DNA from: a virus
Strand: one strand, 5' to 3'
IMG/VR virus record: IMGVR_UViG_3300015202_000050
Span: 1-22,786 of that record
DNA length: 22,786 bases
Below the pieces are notes generated by a model. The model searched no databases. It was not told the origin of the DNA and saw nothing but the letters and a program-made list of their open reading frames with translations. This document shows, one piece after another, positions 1 through 6,903 of the stretch. Numbering within the stretch: the first letter of the stretch is position 1; each line of letters starts with the position of its first letter. Position numbers and translations under genes: made by a program.

Positions 1-324
1 AGCGGCGCCCGGATTGGCCGAGAGACCCGTTCCCCCGTTCGAGACAGCAACCGTACCGGTGAGCTTGGCCGCACCTACGGACGTGACGTCCGCGTCGACG
101 ATGAGCGACGCCGCCGCGTTCTGCGCACCCGCGACGATGTGCGGGATGCCCGTGCCGGTGGGGACCGTGCCGGCGCCACCCGTCACCGTCACGGTCGTAC
201 GCGCGTTCGTTGGATCGTCAACGACGGTCGCACCGACGAAATTGATCGTAGTCTCGGGGGCTAGCGCCACACCGCCTACTTGAACCGATGAGTAGGCCTT
301 GAAAAACTTATCTAACCAAGACAT
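1..324 (-). CDS. Tail-fibre-like protein, N-terminal part (runs off left edge)
   Basis: The frame opens with ATG at 324 and stays open for 108 codons to the window edge, so the 3' end is missing. A GGAAAGG-type ribosome binding site lies about 7 bases before the ATG. The product starts MSWLDKFFKAYSSVQVGG, continues with Thr/Val/Gly-rich beta-type sequence (ARTTVTVTGG) and reaches VSNGGTGLS near the edge. The NGGTGLS motif is common in phage tail fibres and other virion appendages, which is the main basis for the call. It is the last visible gene of the minus-strand tail block and is separated from the preceding fibre-type gene (826-1647) only by the plus-strand metzincin gene. It is likely distal tail fibre or fibre-associated protein; receptor specificity cannot be judged from this fragment. 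Confidence 0.7.
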   Translation of the reverse strand, partial: MSWLDKFFKAYSSVQVGGVALAPETTINFVGATVVDDPTNARTTVTVTGGAGTVPTGTGIPHIVAGAQNAAASLIVDADVTSVGAAKLTGTVAVSNGGTGLSANPGAA

Positions 325-369
325 TGCGAGCCTTTCCGCCGCCCTTCGGGACGACGTGAATTAAACTTT

Positions 370-825
370 GTGCGCCGCCGTCAAAGAGGCATGCGCGGGT
401 TCTTTGGGGTTGTGTTCGCGGTGGCGTTGTTCGCGTGCGGCGGGCCGGTGGAGGGCCCGTTGCACGTCCGCTTCGTTGGCTCACCAGAGGGGCTCGTGTT
501 CACCGAGGACGCCGCGGCGCAGTGGAACGCCGCTTGCGGGCGCATCGTGGTCGTCTTGTCGGATGAGGGGTGTCCTCTTGAGGAGGTTGGGGCTATCGCC
601 GGAGTAGACGTAACTGGACTGACCTCGCTGCACAACGCGTCTCCCCAGTGGATGCACGTCGATGCCCGCCAGTCGTTGCCCGTACGCAAGGAGAACATCG
701 CGCACGAAATTGGACACGCGCTGGGCTTCGGCCACTACGCCCACCCCGGCATCATGAACATTGTAACCGACCCGTCAAAGGAGCCCCAGGCCGAAGATTG
801 CGACCTAGGGCTCCTGCGTTTTTAG
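370..825 (+). CDS. Metzincin-type zinc metalloprotease lipoprotein (phage cargo gene)
   Basis: This is the only convincing plus-strand gene. From GTG 370 the product has 151 residues; ATG 391 (144 residues) is an alternative, with AGAGG only 1 base upstream. The N-terminus is a lipoprotein-type signal, MRGFFGVVFAVALFAC followed by GGP, with the lipobox Cys at residue 16 counted from ATG 391. The C-terminal half has HEIGHALGFGH (H105, E106, H109, H115), the HExxHxxGxxH zinc site of metzincins, followed by HPGIMN, whose Met122 fits the Met-turn. The chain is short and has Cys49, Cys61 and Cys137, which could form a disulfide. It is predicted to be an exported, lipid-anchored endopeptidase; the substrate is unknown. 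It is divergent from the fibre gene on its left and convergent, with no spare base, with the one on its right. Late transcription runs antisense through it, so it is probably expressed separately, as morons are. It could alternatively act on the cell surface during infection. Confidence 0.82.
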   Translation: MRRRQRGMRGFFGVVFAVALFACGGPVEGPLHVRFVGSPEGLVFTEDAAAQWNAACGRIVVVLSDEGCPLEEVGAIAGVDVTGLTSLHNASPQWMHVDARQSLPVRKENIAHEIGHALGFGHYAHPGIMNIVTDPSKEPQAEDCDLGLLRF

Positions 826-1647
826 TTACGGGCGGTACTGCATCACACGGATGCGCGAGCACGGTCCAGAGGTGCCCGCGGTCGAGCCGAGCACCGTCGC
901 GGACGAGGCACTACCCTGCACCTTCACAGTCACGGATCCTCCGCCTGTGACGGGATAGACTCCCGAGGCGGTTCTGGCGAGTAGGTCGGTGGACGTGACC
1001 TGCTGTTGGTTGTTCAAATTCAGTCGCACCGTTGTGCCGTTGTCGATTGCCGTCAGGTCCGTTAGCAGGGTCTGAGTTATGGTCGCGTTCGCGACCATCC
1101 AAGCGTCAAACACCAGGACGTCCCCAATGGCAACGTTACTCAGGGTAATGCTCATGCCCGGCACGTCTCCGAAGGTCGTAGGCACGGTCGCGTTCGTAGT
1201 GAGAATCTGCTGAGTAATCGTCACGAGGCGATTCGTAACCTGCGCGAGATTGATCTTCGTACTAAGCGAGAGGGCGGCAAACTGGATCTTGTCTGCTAGG
1301 TTCGAGAGATAGGTGTTCAGCTGATCGACGGTGAAGACATCGCCATTGCTCGGCTGCGCCGCGAACGGCAGAAGGTTGGTGTCCTTCGCAGTGCCACCTC
1401 CGGCGTACGCGCCATTGCCAACAGAGCCCGTGAGCGTAAACGATGTCGACCCCGTGACTGCGATAACGAACGTGCCGTTCGCAGCAGTGTTGCCGGTGGC
1501 TCCCGTGATGACCACCGTGTCGCCGTTAGCGTAGTTGTGCACGGCGGACGTAGTGATCGCAATCGGCGTGGAGTTCGTCGCGTTGGTGATTGTGGTGGTG
1601 GCAAACTGCGTGATGTTCGCGGCGTTGCCTTGGTAGGGGCTAGACAT
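826..1647 (-). CDS. Tail-fibre or tail-tip protein with one E1-FCCH-like module
   Basis: The product has 273 residues, starting at ATG 1647 with AGG about 6 bases upstream. Residues 27-87 form a compact beta-type module with the pattern PIAITT...GDTVVITGATGNTAANGTF...FTLTGS.GNGAY..GGT. Phage proteins with this pattern are often annotated as E1-FCCH-like. Residues 100-150 look helical (VDQLNTYLSNLADKIQFAALSLSTKI), perhaps a trimeric coiled segment. The C-terminal 120 residues are beta-rich and end in SRIRVMQYRP. The gene follows the gpI-like protein after 9 bases, the usual place for a fibre or collar protein. Its stop codon abuts the stop of the convergent metzincin gene. The virion role is inferred from position and composition; no catalytic motif is visible. 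Confidence 0.65.
   Translation of the reverse strand: MSSPYQGNAANITQFATTTITNATNSTPIAITTSAVHNYANGDTVVITGATGNTAANGTFVIAVTGSTSFTLTGSVGNGAYAGGGTAKDTNLLPFAAQPSNGDVFTVDQLNTYLSNLADKIQFAALSLSTKINLAQVTNRLVTITQQILTTNATVPTTFGDVPGMSITLSNVAIGDVLVFDAWMVANATITQTLLTDLTAIDNGTTVRLNLNNQQQVTSTDLLARTASGVYPVTGGGSVTVKVQGSASSATVLGSTAGTSGPCSRIRVMQYRP
1387..1569 (-). repeat. E1-FCCH-like module, copy in fibre-type protein
   Basis: This segment encodes residues 27-87 of the 273-aa tail protein. It shares the pattern GNTAANGTF...FTLTGS.G.GAY..GGT with two segments of the gpJ-like protein (3225-3401 and 3804-3983). The resemblance extends to the DNA: on the plus strand all three contain closely similar stretches around 'gtgccgttcgc'. 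Confidence 0.7.
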
Positions 1648-1656
1648 AAGAGCCTG

Positions 1657-2823
1657 TCACGTCCCGGTTGGGACATAAGATTGTTGATAGATCGCAACAC
1701 CGTCACAGACGACCGAGAATTTATTTAGCCCGGTCGTGCGTGCCGGGACGCTTTGGGCTCCTACGGTCTTCGCCCACGCGGCCCAATTGCCGTCGGGGTT
1801 GCCTGCACCGATGGAGGACAACGGAGAAAATTCGGCTCCCGGAACTCCAGTGCCACCCCCGAAGGCGAAGACGATCCAAGGGAACGACGTATGCGCAGAC
1901 TTCCAGGTTCGCACTAAGGATCGGAGCCCTGCCACGTAGCCGGAGGATTGGTTGCAGCCCCAAGCCATTGTTGCGACGTTGGCGCCACCCCAAGTCAAGC
2001 TGGGTGTGCCCCAAGCGGGCGCGGGACCGATGGATGGATAAGACCCTACAGCCCACGCTAGGGATCCATTGTTCACGTCAGACACCGCTGATGGATTGGC
2101 GATGACAACCGACGTAGGCGAGACCACAGACGCGATGGTAAACACCCCGTTGTTCGCCGACGTTGCAGCCCCTGTAATCGTCAAGACTCTTGTGGCTGCG
2201 GTCGTCGGCACACCCGACAAACCTGTGACGGCAGAGAAGCCATTCACCGGCGCGCCAATGGAGGCGGCCGCGCCGGTCGTGCCAGGGACCACGGTGAAAT
2301 ACAAAACAAGATACGCCGATTCGTTCGTATAGAGTCCGTCCCAATTCCAGTTCGCAGGGGCCGTACGCAGGCGCGCAGGAGGACCTCCTAGCTGAGACGT
2401 ATTGTAGTACGTGTCCCATGCAGAGTAGGCCCCTCCGGGTGTGGACGTGACTACGGTTCCGATGGGGACTTGGCCGGCGTACGTGGTAGGGGTCGAAACG
2501 TATCCGAGGACCTGCTGCAAGATCGAACGATTTGAGCCCGCCCGTTGCCACGTATCAAAGGCTCGTTTGAGCCGTGATGCGAACGCGGCGTTTGCTTCGT
2601 TCGGGCCTTGAGCCATGACCCGATCGTTGCCGAGATACGGCAATGCGGATGCGTCTCCTCTTCCGGGCAACCTCGCTGTAATGGCTTGGTTGAGCTTCTC
2701 GAGCAAGAGATCGGAAGAGAGCCCAATGGTGTAAAGGATCCTTTCCGCTACACCGCCTGAAAGCCACGGAGGGGAGATCTGCTTTACTACGTCCCTTTGC
2801 TGATGACCTAGATCAGTAGCCAT
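1657..2823 (-). CDS. Baseplate/tail protein, P2 gpI-like (Mu gp48-like)
   Basis: The product has 388 residues. The start ATG (2823) shares one base with the stop of the gpJ-like gene (TAATG), implying translational coupling. Residues 25-110 (ILYTIGLSSDLLLEKLNQAI ... AFASRLKRAFDTWQRAGSNR ... ILQQVLGY) follow the usual N-terminal plan of gpI-type tail proteins, which sit where the baseplate wedge meets the fibres. Residues 158-170 (NWNWDGLYTNESA) and 296-320 (YVAGLRSLVRTWKSAH, then PWIVFAF) match the conserved C-terminal region of the same group. Between them, residues 195-257 are an inserted beta module (LTITGAATSANNGVFTIASV...NNGSLAW). A gp48-like protein next to gpJ is the normal Mu/P2 order. 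The family call rests on motif pattern and position. Confidence 0.72.
   Translation of the reverse strand: MATDLGHQQRDVVKQISPPWLSGGVAERILYTIGLSSDLLLEKLNQAITARLPGRGDASALPYLGNDRVMAQGPNEANAAFASRLKRAFDTWQRAGSNRSILQQVLGYVSTPTTYAGQVPIGTVVTSTPGGAYSAWDTYYNTSQLGGPPARLRTAPANWNWDGLYTNESAYLVLYFTVVPGTTGAAASIGAPVNGFSAVTGLSGVPTTAATRVLTITGAATSANNGVFTIASVVSPTSVVIANPSAVSDVNNGSLAWAVGSYPSIGPAPAWGTPSLTWGGANVATMAWGCNQSSGYVAGLRSLVRTWKSAHTSFPWIVFAFGGGTGVPGAEFSPLSSIGAGNPDGNWAAWAKTVGAQSVPARTTGLNKFSVVCDGVAIYQQSYVPTGT
2053..2241 (-). repeat. NNG-type beta module inserted in gpI-like protein
   Basis: It encodes residues 195-257 of the gpI-like protein: LTITGAATSANNGVFTIASV, then a hydrophobic strand, then VNNGSLAW. It resembles the E1-FCCH-like modules nearby in layout (a GxANNGxFxI core followed by a second strand pair) but is a distinct variant. 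Confidence 0.55.
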
Positions 2824-4574
2824 TAGATACCCGTAACGGTTATGAGGGTGCTCGCCAGCGTAGCCACGTACGTTGATCCTGGATACGTAAGGTCCACAGC
2901 GCCGCCGTTGATCGTAATGTTAGATGAGGTCACAACGTACGACGGAGCTCCGTTGACGGAGCCTGCTTGATGCATGACTCCAATGATGTCGTTGTACGAG
3001 AACGTTCCCGCGTTACCTCCGATCGCCAAGCCTGCAAAGTAGTTCACTAGCGCGACTTGCACGGCGGTCTGATATGTATTGACCTGTGCCAAGGGCACAA
3101 TAACCGATCCGACCACGGCCACAGGGAAAGAGGTAGCGGCTTGCGTGATAGCCACCTTGCCGGTAGGCACACAATTCGATTGAAGGACCGCGTCGACTTC
3201 TCCTAGATCTCCCCCTTCTACGACGCCGCCGCCCGTGTAGGAAGCATTCGAGGTAGTGCCATTCAGCGTGAAGGTGCTCGCACCGGTGGATGCGATAACG
3301 AAGGTGCCGTTCGCGTTGGTGTCTCCGAGGACACCGTACAACGTCACGTAGGCGCCGGTAGAGAGTCCGTGTGGGGTTGCGGTAGTAATCGCGATCGGGG
3401 TACCAGCCGCGGCCGTGATGCCAAGGTTCGACACACCGGTTACCGGGCCCGCGGCGTTCGCGATCGTCGTCGTTACAACCCCTGCAAGTGCAGACACGAG
3501 AACCCGTGTGATGGGCGCGCTTAGAATGACGGCAGGTGTTTGCGCCGCCAAGATCTGCGATGCAGTGAGGGCAAAGTATTTATACGCGCCCGCCGCACCG
3601 TTAGGCGCGAGGCTTTGGATCTTCAGCCGACACCGAGCCGCAACGGAAACGTTGGACTCGTAGCCTTGCCCGAAGAACGCGGCGGGGTTCGAGACAGTGA
3701 CACCAGACAAGACTGACGTAGCCTGGGTGATAACACTAGGTGCAGAGGTCCCTCCCGGGCCTGCCAGATCGGCTACGAATGCAGCCACGGTGCAAACGTT
3801 AGTGGTGCCTCCGGACGTGTACGCGCCGGAGCCGTTCGATCCGTTCAGCAGAAACGAAGTCGTTGTGAGGACGGTGATCGTCCACATACCATTCGCCGCG
3901 GTGTTGCCTAGGACGCCTGCGATCTGAACCGCGTTCGACGAAGTCAATCCGTGAGCCGAAGCCGTCGTGATCGTAATCGGTCCGGTGTTGCTCGCGAACG
4001 AAACGGACCCTCCAACAAACTGCGAAGCCGAGATAGTGAGGCTTGCGACGTTAGAGTATCCTGCACCCGACGTTGGATTGCCAACGTGGTACGTGCCCGC
4101 AGCATAGGGCCCGTAGGTGTTAGTCGTCGAATTCGCAATAGCAATTGATCCTGGCGCTTGCTGAGCTCCGATACGTTGCACGTTGTAAACGGAGTCCGAC
4201 AACACGTCTAGCCACGTGACTACGCCGTTGGGATTCTGACCGGCGACCGAGGGGTCCGGTGAAACCGGCTGCACTACCGTGACCCCGTTGACGGCCGTTG
4301 ACGACACGGTTCCGGACGCCGCGAAATCCAAGAAGCCTCCTTGCGCCATGATCGACACAGCCGAGTCCGCCTGCGCGAACAGTTGTGACGTGATAGCGAA
4401 GATAGTTCTCGCGACCCCTCCGACTTGCCATGACGACGTTTGGAGCTGCAGCGTAACCGCATTCGCCAACATCTGGGATAGCCACGTGCCCGTTGGTGGC
4501 GTAGCTCCGGGGGAGGTAAGAGAGATTCCCGACGTCGCAGGAACGAAGAGAGAATTGATGTCGATGAAGGGCAT
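2823..4574 (-). CDS. Baseplate wedge protein, gpJ-like (Mu gp47-like), with two inserted FCCH-like modules
   Basis: The product has 583 residues, long for the family because of insertions. The diagnostic core is at residues 283-321: TQATSVLSGVTVSNPAAFFG, then QGYESNVSVAARCRLKIQSL, the gpJ/T4 gp6-type motif. The N-terminal part (MPFIDINSLF ... WLSQMLANAV ... FLDFAASG) also fits. Residues 198-257 and 392-450 are two FCCH-like modules. The second interrupts the hairpin between the strand TRVLVSALAGVV and GGDLGEVDAVLQSN, where typical gpJ proteins have a short turn. In the wedge, gpJ joins the tube-proximal hub to peripheral parts and rearranges on contraction. The start is 1 base after the stop of the gp25-like gene. 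Confidence 0.85.
   Translation of the reverse strand: MPFIDINSLFVPATSGISLTSPGATPPTGTWLSQMLANAVTLQLQTSSWQVGGVARTIFAITSQLFAQADSAVSIMAQGGFLDFAASGTVSSTAVNGVTVVQPVSPDPSVAGQNPNGVVTWLDVLSDSVYNVQRIGAQQAPGSIAIANSTTNTYGPYAAGTYHVGNPTSGAGYSNVASLTISASQFVGGSVSFASNTGPITITTASAHGLTSSNAVQIAGVLGNTAANGMWTITVLTTTSFLLNGSNGSGAYTSGGTTNVCTVAAFVADLAGPGGTSAPSVITQATSVLSGVTVSNPAAFFGQGYESNVSVAARCRLKIQSLAPNGAAGAYKYFALTASQILAAQTPAVILSAPITRVLVSALAGVVTTTIANAAGPVTGVSNLGITAAAGTPIAITTATPHGLSTGAYVTLYGVLGDTNANGTFVIASTGASTFTLNGTTSNASYTGGGVVEGGDLGEVDAVLQSNCVPTGKVAITQAATSFPVAVVGSVIVPLAQVNTYQTAVQVALVNYFAGLAIGGNAGTFSYNDIIGVMHQAGSVNGAPSYVVTSSNITINGGAVDLTYPGSTYVATLASTLITVTGI
3225..3401 (-). repeat. E1-FCCH-like module 2 in gpJ-like protein
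   Basis: It encodes residues 392-450: TPIAITTATPHGLSTGAYVT, then GDTNANGTFVIAST, then STFTLNGT and YTGGG. It is closely related to the module at 1387-1569. Confidence 0.7.
3804..3983 (-). repeat. E1-FCCH-like module 1 in gpJ-like protein
   Basis: It encodes residues 198-257: GPITITTASAHGLTSSNAVQ, then GNTAANGMWTI, then TSFLLNGSNGSGAYTSGGT. It lies between the N-terminal region and the conserved gpJ core. Confidence 0.7.
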
Positions 4575-4575
4575 G

Positions 4576-4959
4576 TTATTGACCTACGGTAAGAACCGTT
4601 GTGGTGACTGCAGAGATAGACAACACAAGAGGGAAAGGCCCGATACCGTCCTGGATGACAAGGCTAACAATCAGGACATTCGCGACAAGTGTTACAGCCG
4701 CAGTCGCGGCAAAAACGCGTTCGTCTTTGAGGCACTCGGCCTCTACGCCCGTACGGATTTCTCCTAGGTCCGCTCCAGACAAATCGTCGTTTAGAAATTG
4801 GCTCAGATCGTAACCGTAATTGGCATCCTCTAGAAGCCTACCACGAGGTGTTGACAGCCTGCGTGAGAGCGCCTGGCCGAGAAGCAATCTCCCCGACACC
4901 TCAAATCCGTTCGCGTCTATATCCGCAACGCACGAGAGGTCTGTGCCGTAATCAGCCAT
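4576..4959 (-). CDS. Baseplate wedge protein, gp25/gpW-like (Mu gp46-like)
   Basis: The product has 127 residues, a typical length. MADYGTDLSCVADIDANGFE, then LLLGQALSRRLSTPRGRLLE and DANYGYDLSQFLNDD match the gp25-like fold, in which the TPRG.L..D..YG.DL segment is the best conserved part. The C-terminal half (VLIVSLVIQDGIGPFPLVLS) supplies the strand pair that closes the domain. gp25-like proteins polymerise sheath contacts in the inner baseplate. The gene lies between the spike (4 bases upstream) and gpJ, exactly as in Mu and P2. Confidence 0.82.
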   Translation of the reverse strand: MADYGTDLSCVADIDANGFEVSGRLLLGQALSRRLSTPRGRLLEDANYGYDLSQFLNDDLSGADLGEIRTGVEAECLKDERVFAATAAVTLVANVLIVSLVIQDGIGPFPLVLSISAVTTTVLTVGQ

Positions 4960-4963
4960 GATG

Positions 4964-5653
4964 CTACCCCGTCTTTACGTTGGATGAGCCGAGACTAGGG
5001 AAGAGGGAGGACGCATTCGGCACCTTTGCCAAAAGCGCGGCGGAGATAAGAGGGACCCAAGCGGCTGCAACGGATGTCACAAGGGATCCCGCCACAAAGT
5101 TTGCGGCCTGTGCGGCAGCAAACGGCGCCTGTGCAATCGCAGTCGGCGGAGGGATGTACGAAGTGTTGGAGTACACCGTGAGGGCGTTCGTCATGGCAAG
5201 AGTCGTGAACGTCGCAGGCAATGCAGGCACTAAGCCGATGAACGCAGACATGAAGTTATAGATCAATACGACCGTCGCTTCGAGCGTCATGACGTGCTCG
5301 GTCGCAACCTGGAAGCCCGCGGTGATCGCAACCGAAGCAGGGGTTCCTAGGATGGACATGACGAACGGTCGCGACGGGTCTCCATTGATGAACGCCACTA
5401 GGCATCGTGACCCGGGGAAGAAAGGAGACGTCACAACCTCGCCTAGCAAGCTCGGTCGCAGCTCGATATTAGCCAGACTCGGAAGAGGTATCGTCGTATC
5501 GACCGGATCGCAATTGACCGTTGACCCCGCCAACGACTGTACCGAATACTCGTAGATCCCGTGGTACGTGAGTACCGGGATTTCTTGCCGGATGATTGAG
5601 CGGAGGTTCGTCAGTAGACGATCGAAAACATTGGGAGGGACAATCGCGCTCAT
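4964..5653 (-). CDS. Baseplate spike/assembly protein, gpV-like (Mu gp45-like)
   Basis: The product has 229 residues. Residues 40-105 form an OB-fold-like segment (VQSLAGSTVNCDPV, then GSRCLVAFINGDPSRPFVMS), in which GD..RP is the signature of gpV/gp45 and T4 gp5 N-terminal domains. No lysozyme domain and no HxH iron-binding tip motif are visible. Instead the C-terminal half is a hydrophobic, Ala-rich stretch (VLIYNFMSAFIGLVPALPAT, then AAQAANFVAGSLVTSVAAAW) and a short polar end. This is unusual for a spike, which normally ends in a beta-helix. The tip may therefore be supplied by another protein. ATG 5653 overlaps the stop of the hub gene by 4 bases (ATGA-type). Confidence 0.72.
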   Translation of the reverse strand: MSAIVPPNVFDRLLTNLRSIIRQEIPVLTYHGIYEYSVQSLAGSTVNCDPVDTTIPLPSLANIELRPSLLGEVVTSPFFPGSRCLVAFINGDPSRPFVMSILGTPASVAITAGFQVATEHVMTLEATVVLIYNFMSAFIGLVPALPATFTTLAMTNALTVYSNTSYIPPPTAIAQAPFAAAQAANFVAGSLVTSVAAAWVPLISAALLAKVPNASSLFPSLGSSNVKTG

Positions 5654-6330
5654 TGCGAGCCCGTGCCGTCAGTGAGGACTTGGACTCTTAGCTTTCCATC
5701 GTTGTCCATTGCGATCATAGTAAGTCCAATCTGCTGAGCCTTCGTGACTGCGTAATTGGCAAACGTGCGGCCAGGAACCCAGTCGGACAGGTTCTCTGTT
5801 GCGATCTGAAACCAACCGCGCCCACCAGACCAATCGGTGACTTGGAAAGGGGTGCTGATTGGGGCAATAGTGCGGTTGCCAATTTGGGTGACCCCCGCAT
5901 TGTCAACCCACCATTGTTGACCTGCAAGCTGCCGGAGCAACCGAGACGCGGGGGCTGTCTCGCGCGCATAGTTAGTCCCGACAATGTAATCGCTTTGTAC
6001 GCGCACTGTCTCGCCTACAAGTGCAGCCGCATCGGAGAGAAGCAACGAAAGGGGAATGCCTTTCGGGTTGCTGTAACCCTGGGCTGGAATAACCTTTCTC
6101 CAACCCCCTACGCCCCCTACGATACGTGTGGCGCGAGTCCCGGAAAAGCTAGCCATGCGAAAGACAGACCCCGTAAGCGTGAGGTCCCCTAGCGTGAGTG
6201 TCGACACCAATGGGATAACATCGGGCACCGCTAGGGTCACGTCCGCGCACCAAGTGCCGTACCAAGGAATCGTAACGTGTGCTACTTGGATGCGCTTACC
6301 GTTTAGCGCAGCGAACGGAGTCGAGGGCAT
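5650..6330 (-). CDS. Baseplate hub protein (gpD/Mu gp44 position)
   Basis: The product has 226 residues. It is beta-rich, with VAHVTIPWYGTWCADVTLAV at the start, a central GGVGGWRKVIPAQGYSNPKG, and SRLLRQLAGQQWWVDNAGVT followed by QIGNRT near residue 150. The last pattern (a short helix, W.VD..GVT.IG) resembles hub proteins of the gpD/gp27 type that hold a bound cofactor domain between spike and tube. The protein is shorter than Mu gp44, so it may be a reduced hub. Position between the initiator-position protein and the gpV-like spike supports the call. It overlaps the spike gene by 4 bases. Confidence 0.58.
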   Translation of the reverse strand: MPSTPFAALNGKRIQVAHVTIPWYGTWCADVTLAVPDVIPLVSTLTLGDLTLTGSVFRMASFSGTRATRIVGGVGGWRKVIPAQGYSNPKGIPLSLLLSDAAALVGETVRVQSDYIVGTNYARETAPASRLLRQLAGQQWWVDNAGVTQIGNRTIAPISTPFQVTDWSGGRGWFQIATENLSDWVPGRTFANYAVTKAQQIGLTMIAMDNDGKLRVQVLTDGTGSQ

Positions 6331-6339
6331 GGGGATCCT

Positions 6340-6900
6340 TTACGGGCTAGCAGCCTGCTTCATCAGTTCGGCGATCTGCTTCTGTTGTGCGTCCGCTACT
6401 GGATCCGCAACGTTGCCTTGCGGCGTGTTACCTGCGTTCGACTTCGACCCCGTCGGGGTCGAGACTGCAGATGCTTTCGGCGGTGGGAAGTATTCAAGCA
6501 ACGCCACGGTGATCGTGTAGAGCTGATTCCCTTCATGGACGATGTTTCCGATCTCCTCGCATACAACCGAGTTGACGTTGATATCCGCAAGTGCCGGATG
6601 ATAGATATCTACCGCCTGTACTGTGCGTTTCGTCGGATCGTATTGGAACAACAGCCGGAACGTGTCCCATGCCATGAAGTGTGTTGCCGTCCACAGCTTG
6701 AAGACAATCGACCCCTTCGCCGGCGGACGGGCAATGTATGTCACGGTGGCGCCAAGCGAGCCCTTGCCCTTTTTGACGTCCCACTCATTGACTCGTTTGA
6801 ATTCCCCTACCTTGCAAATGCCAGGGGACGTGGTTTGCCCGACACGGACAACGTCCCATTTTTGAGGATTGTCGATCGGGTTTACACCGCCAGAAGACAT
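6340..6900 (-). CDS. Tail protein of unknown function, initiator position
   Basis: The product has 186 residues. I do not recognise the family with certainty. The N-terminal 50 residues are polar (MSSGGVNPIDNPQKWDVVRV, then WDVKKGKGSLGATVTY). The central part is aromatic-rich (LWTATHFMAWDTFRLLFQYD) and the C-terminal 35 residues are a disordered-looking Ala/Pro/Gln tail. There is no LysM motif and no similarity in length to the Mu gp43 DNA-circularisation protein that usually occupies this slot. It sits 3 bases after the tape measure and 9 bases before the hub gene, so a tube-initiator or tail-length-termination role is the most natural inference. Confidence 0.7.
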   Translation of the reverse strand: MSSGGVNPIDNPQKWDVVRVGQTTSPGICKVGEFKRVNEWDVKKGKGSLGATVTYIARPPAKGSIVFKLWTATHFMAWDTFRLLFQYDPTKRTVQAVDIYHPALADINVNSVVCEEIGNIVHEGNQLYTITVALLEYFPPPKASAVSTPTGSKSNAGNTPQGNVADPVADAQQKQIAELMKQAASP

Positions 6901-6903
6901 GAC

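Noticed and set aside
325-369. Promoter for the metzincin gene
   Set aside because: A TTAAAC-like box near 361 is present but no -35 element at proper spacing; expected by logic, not supported by sequence.
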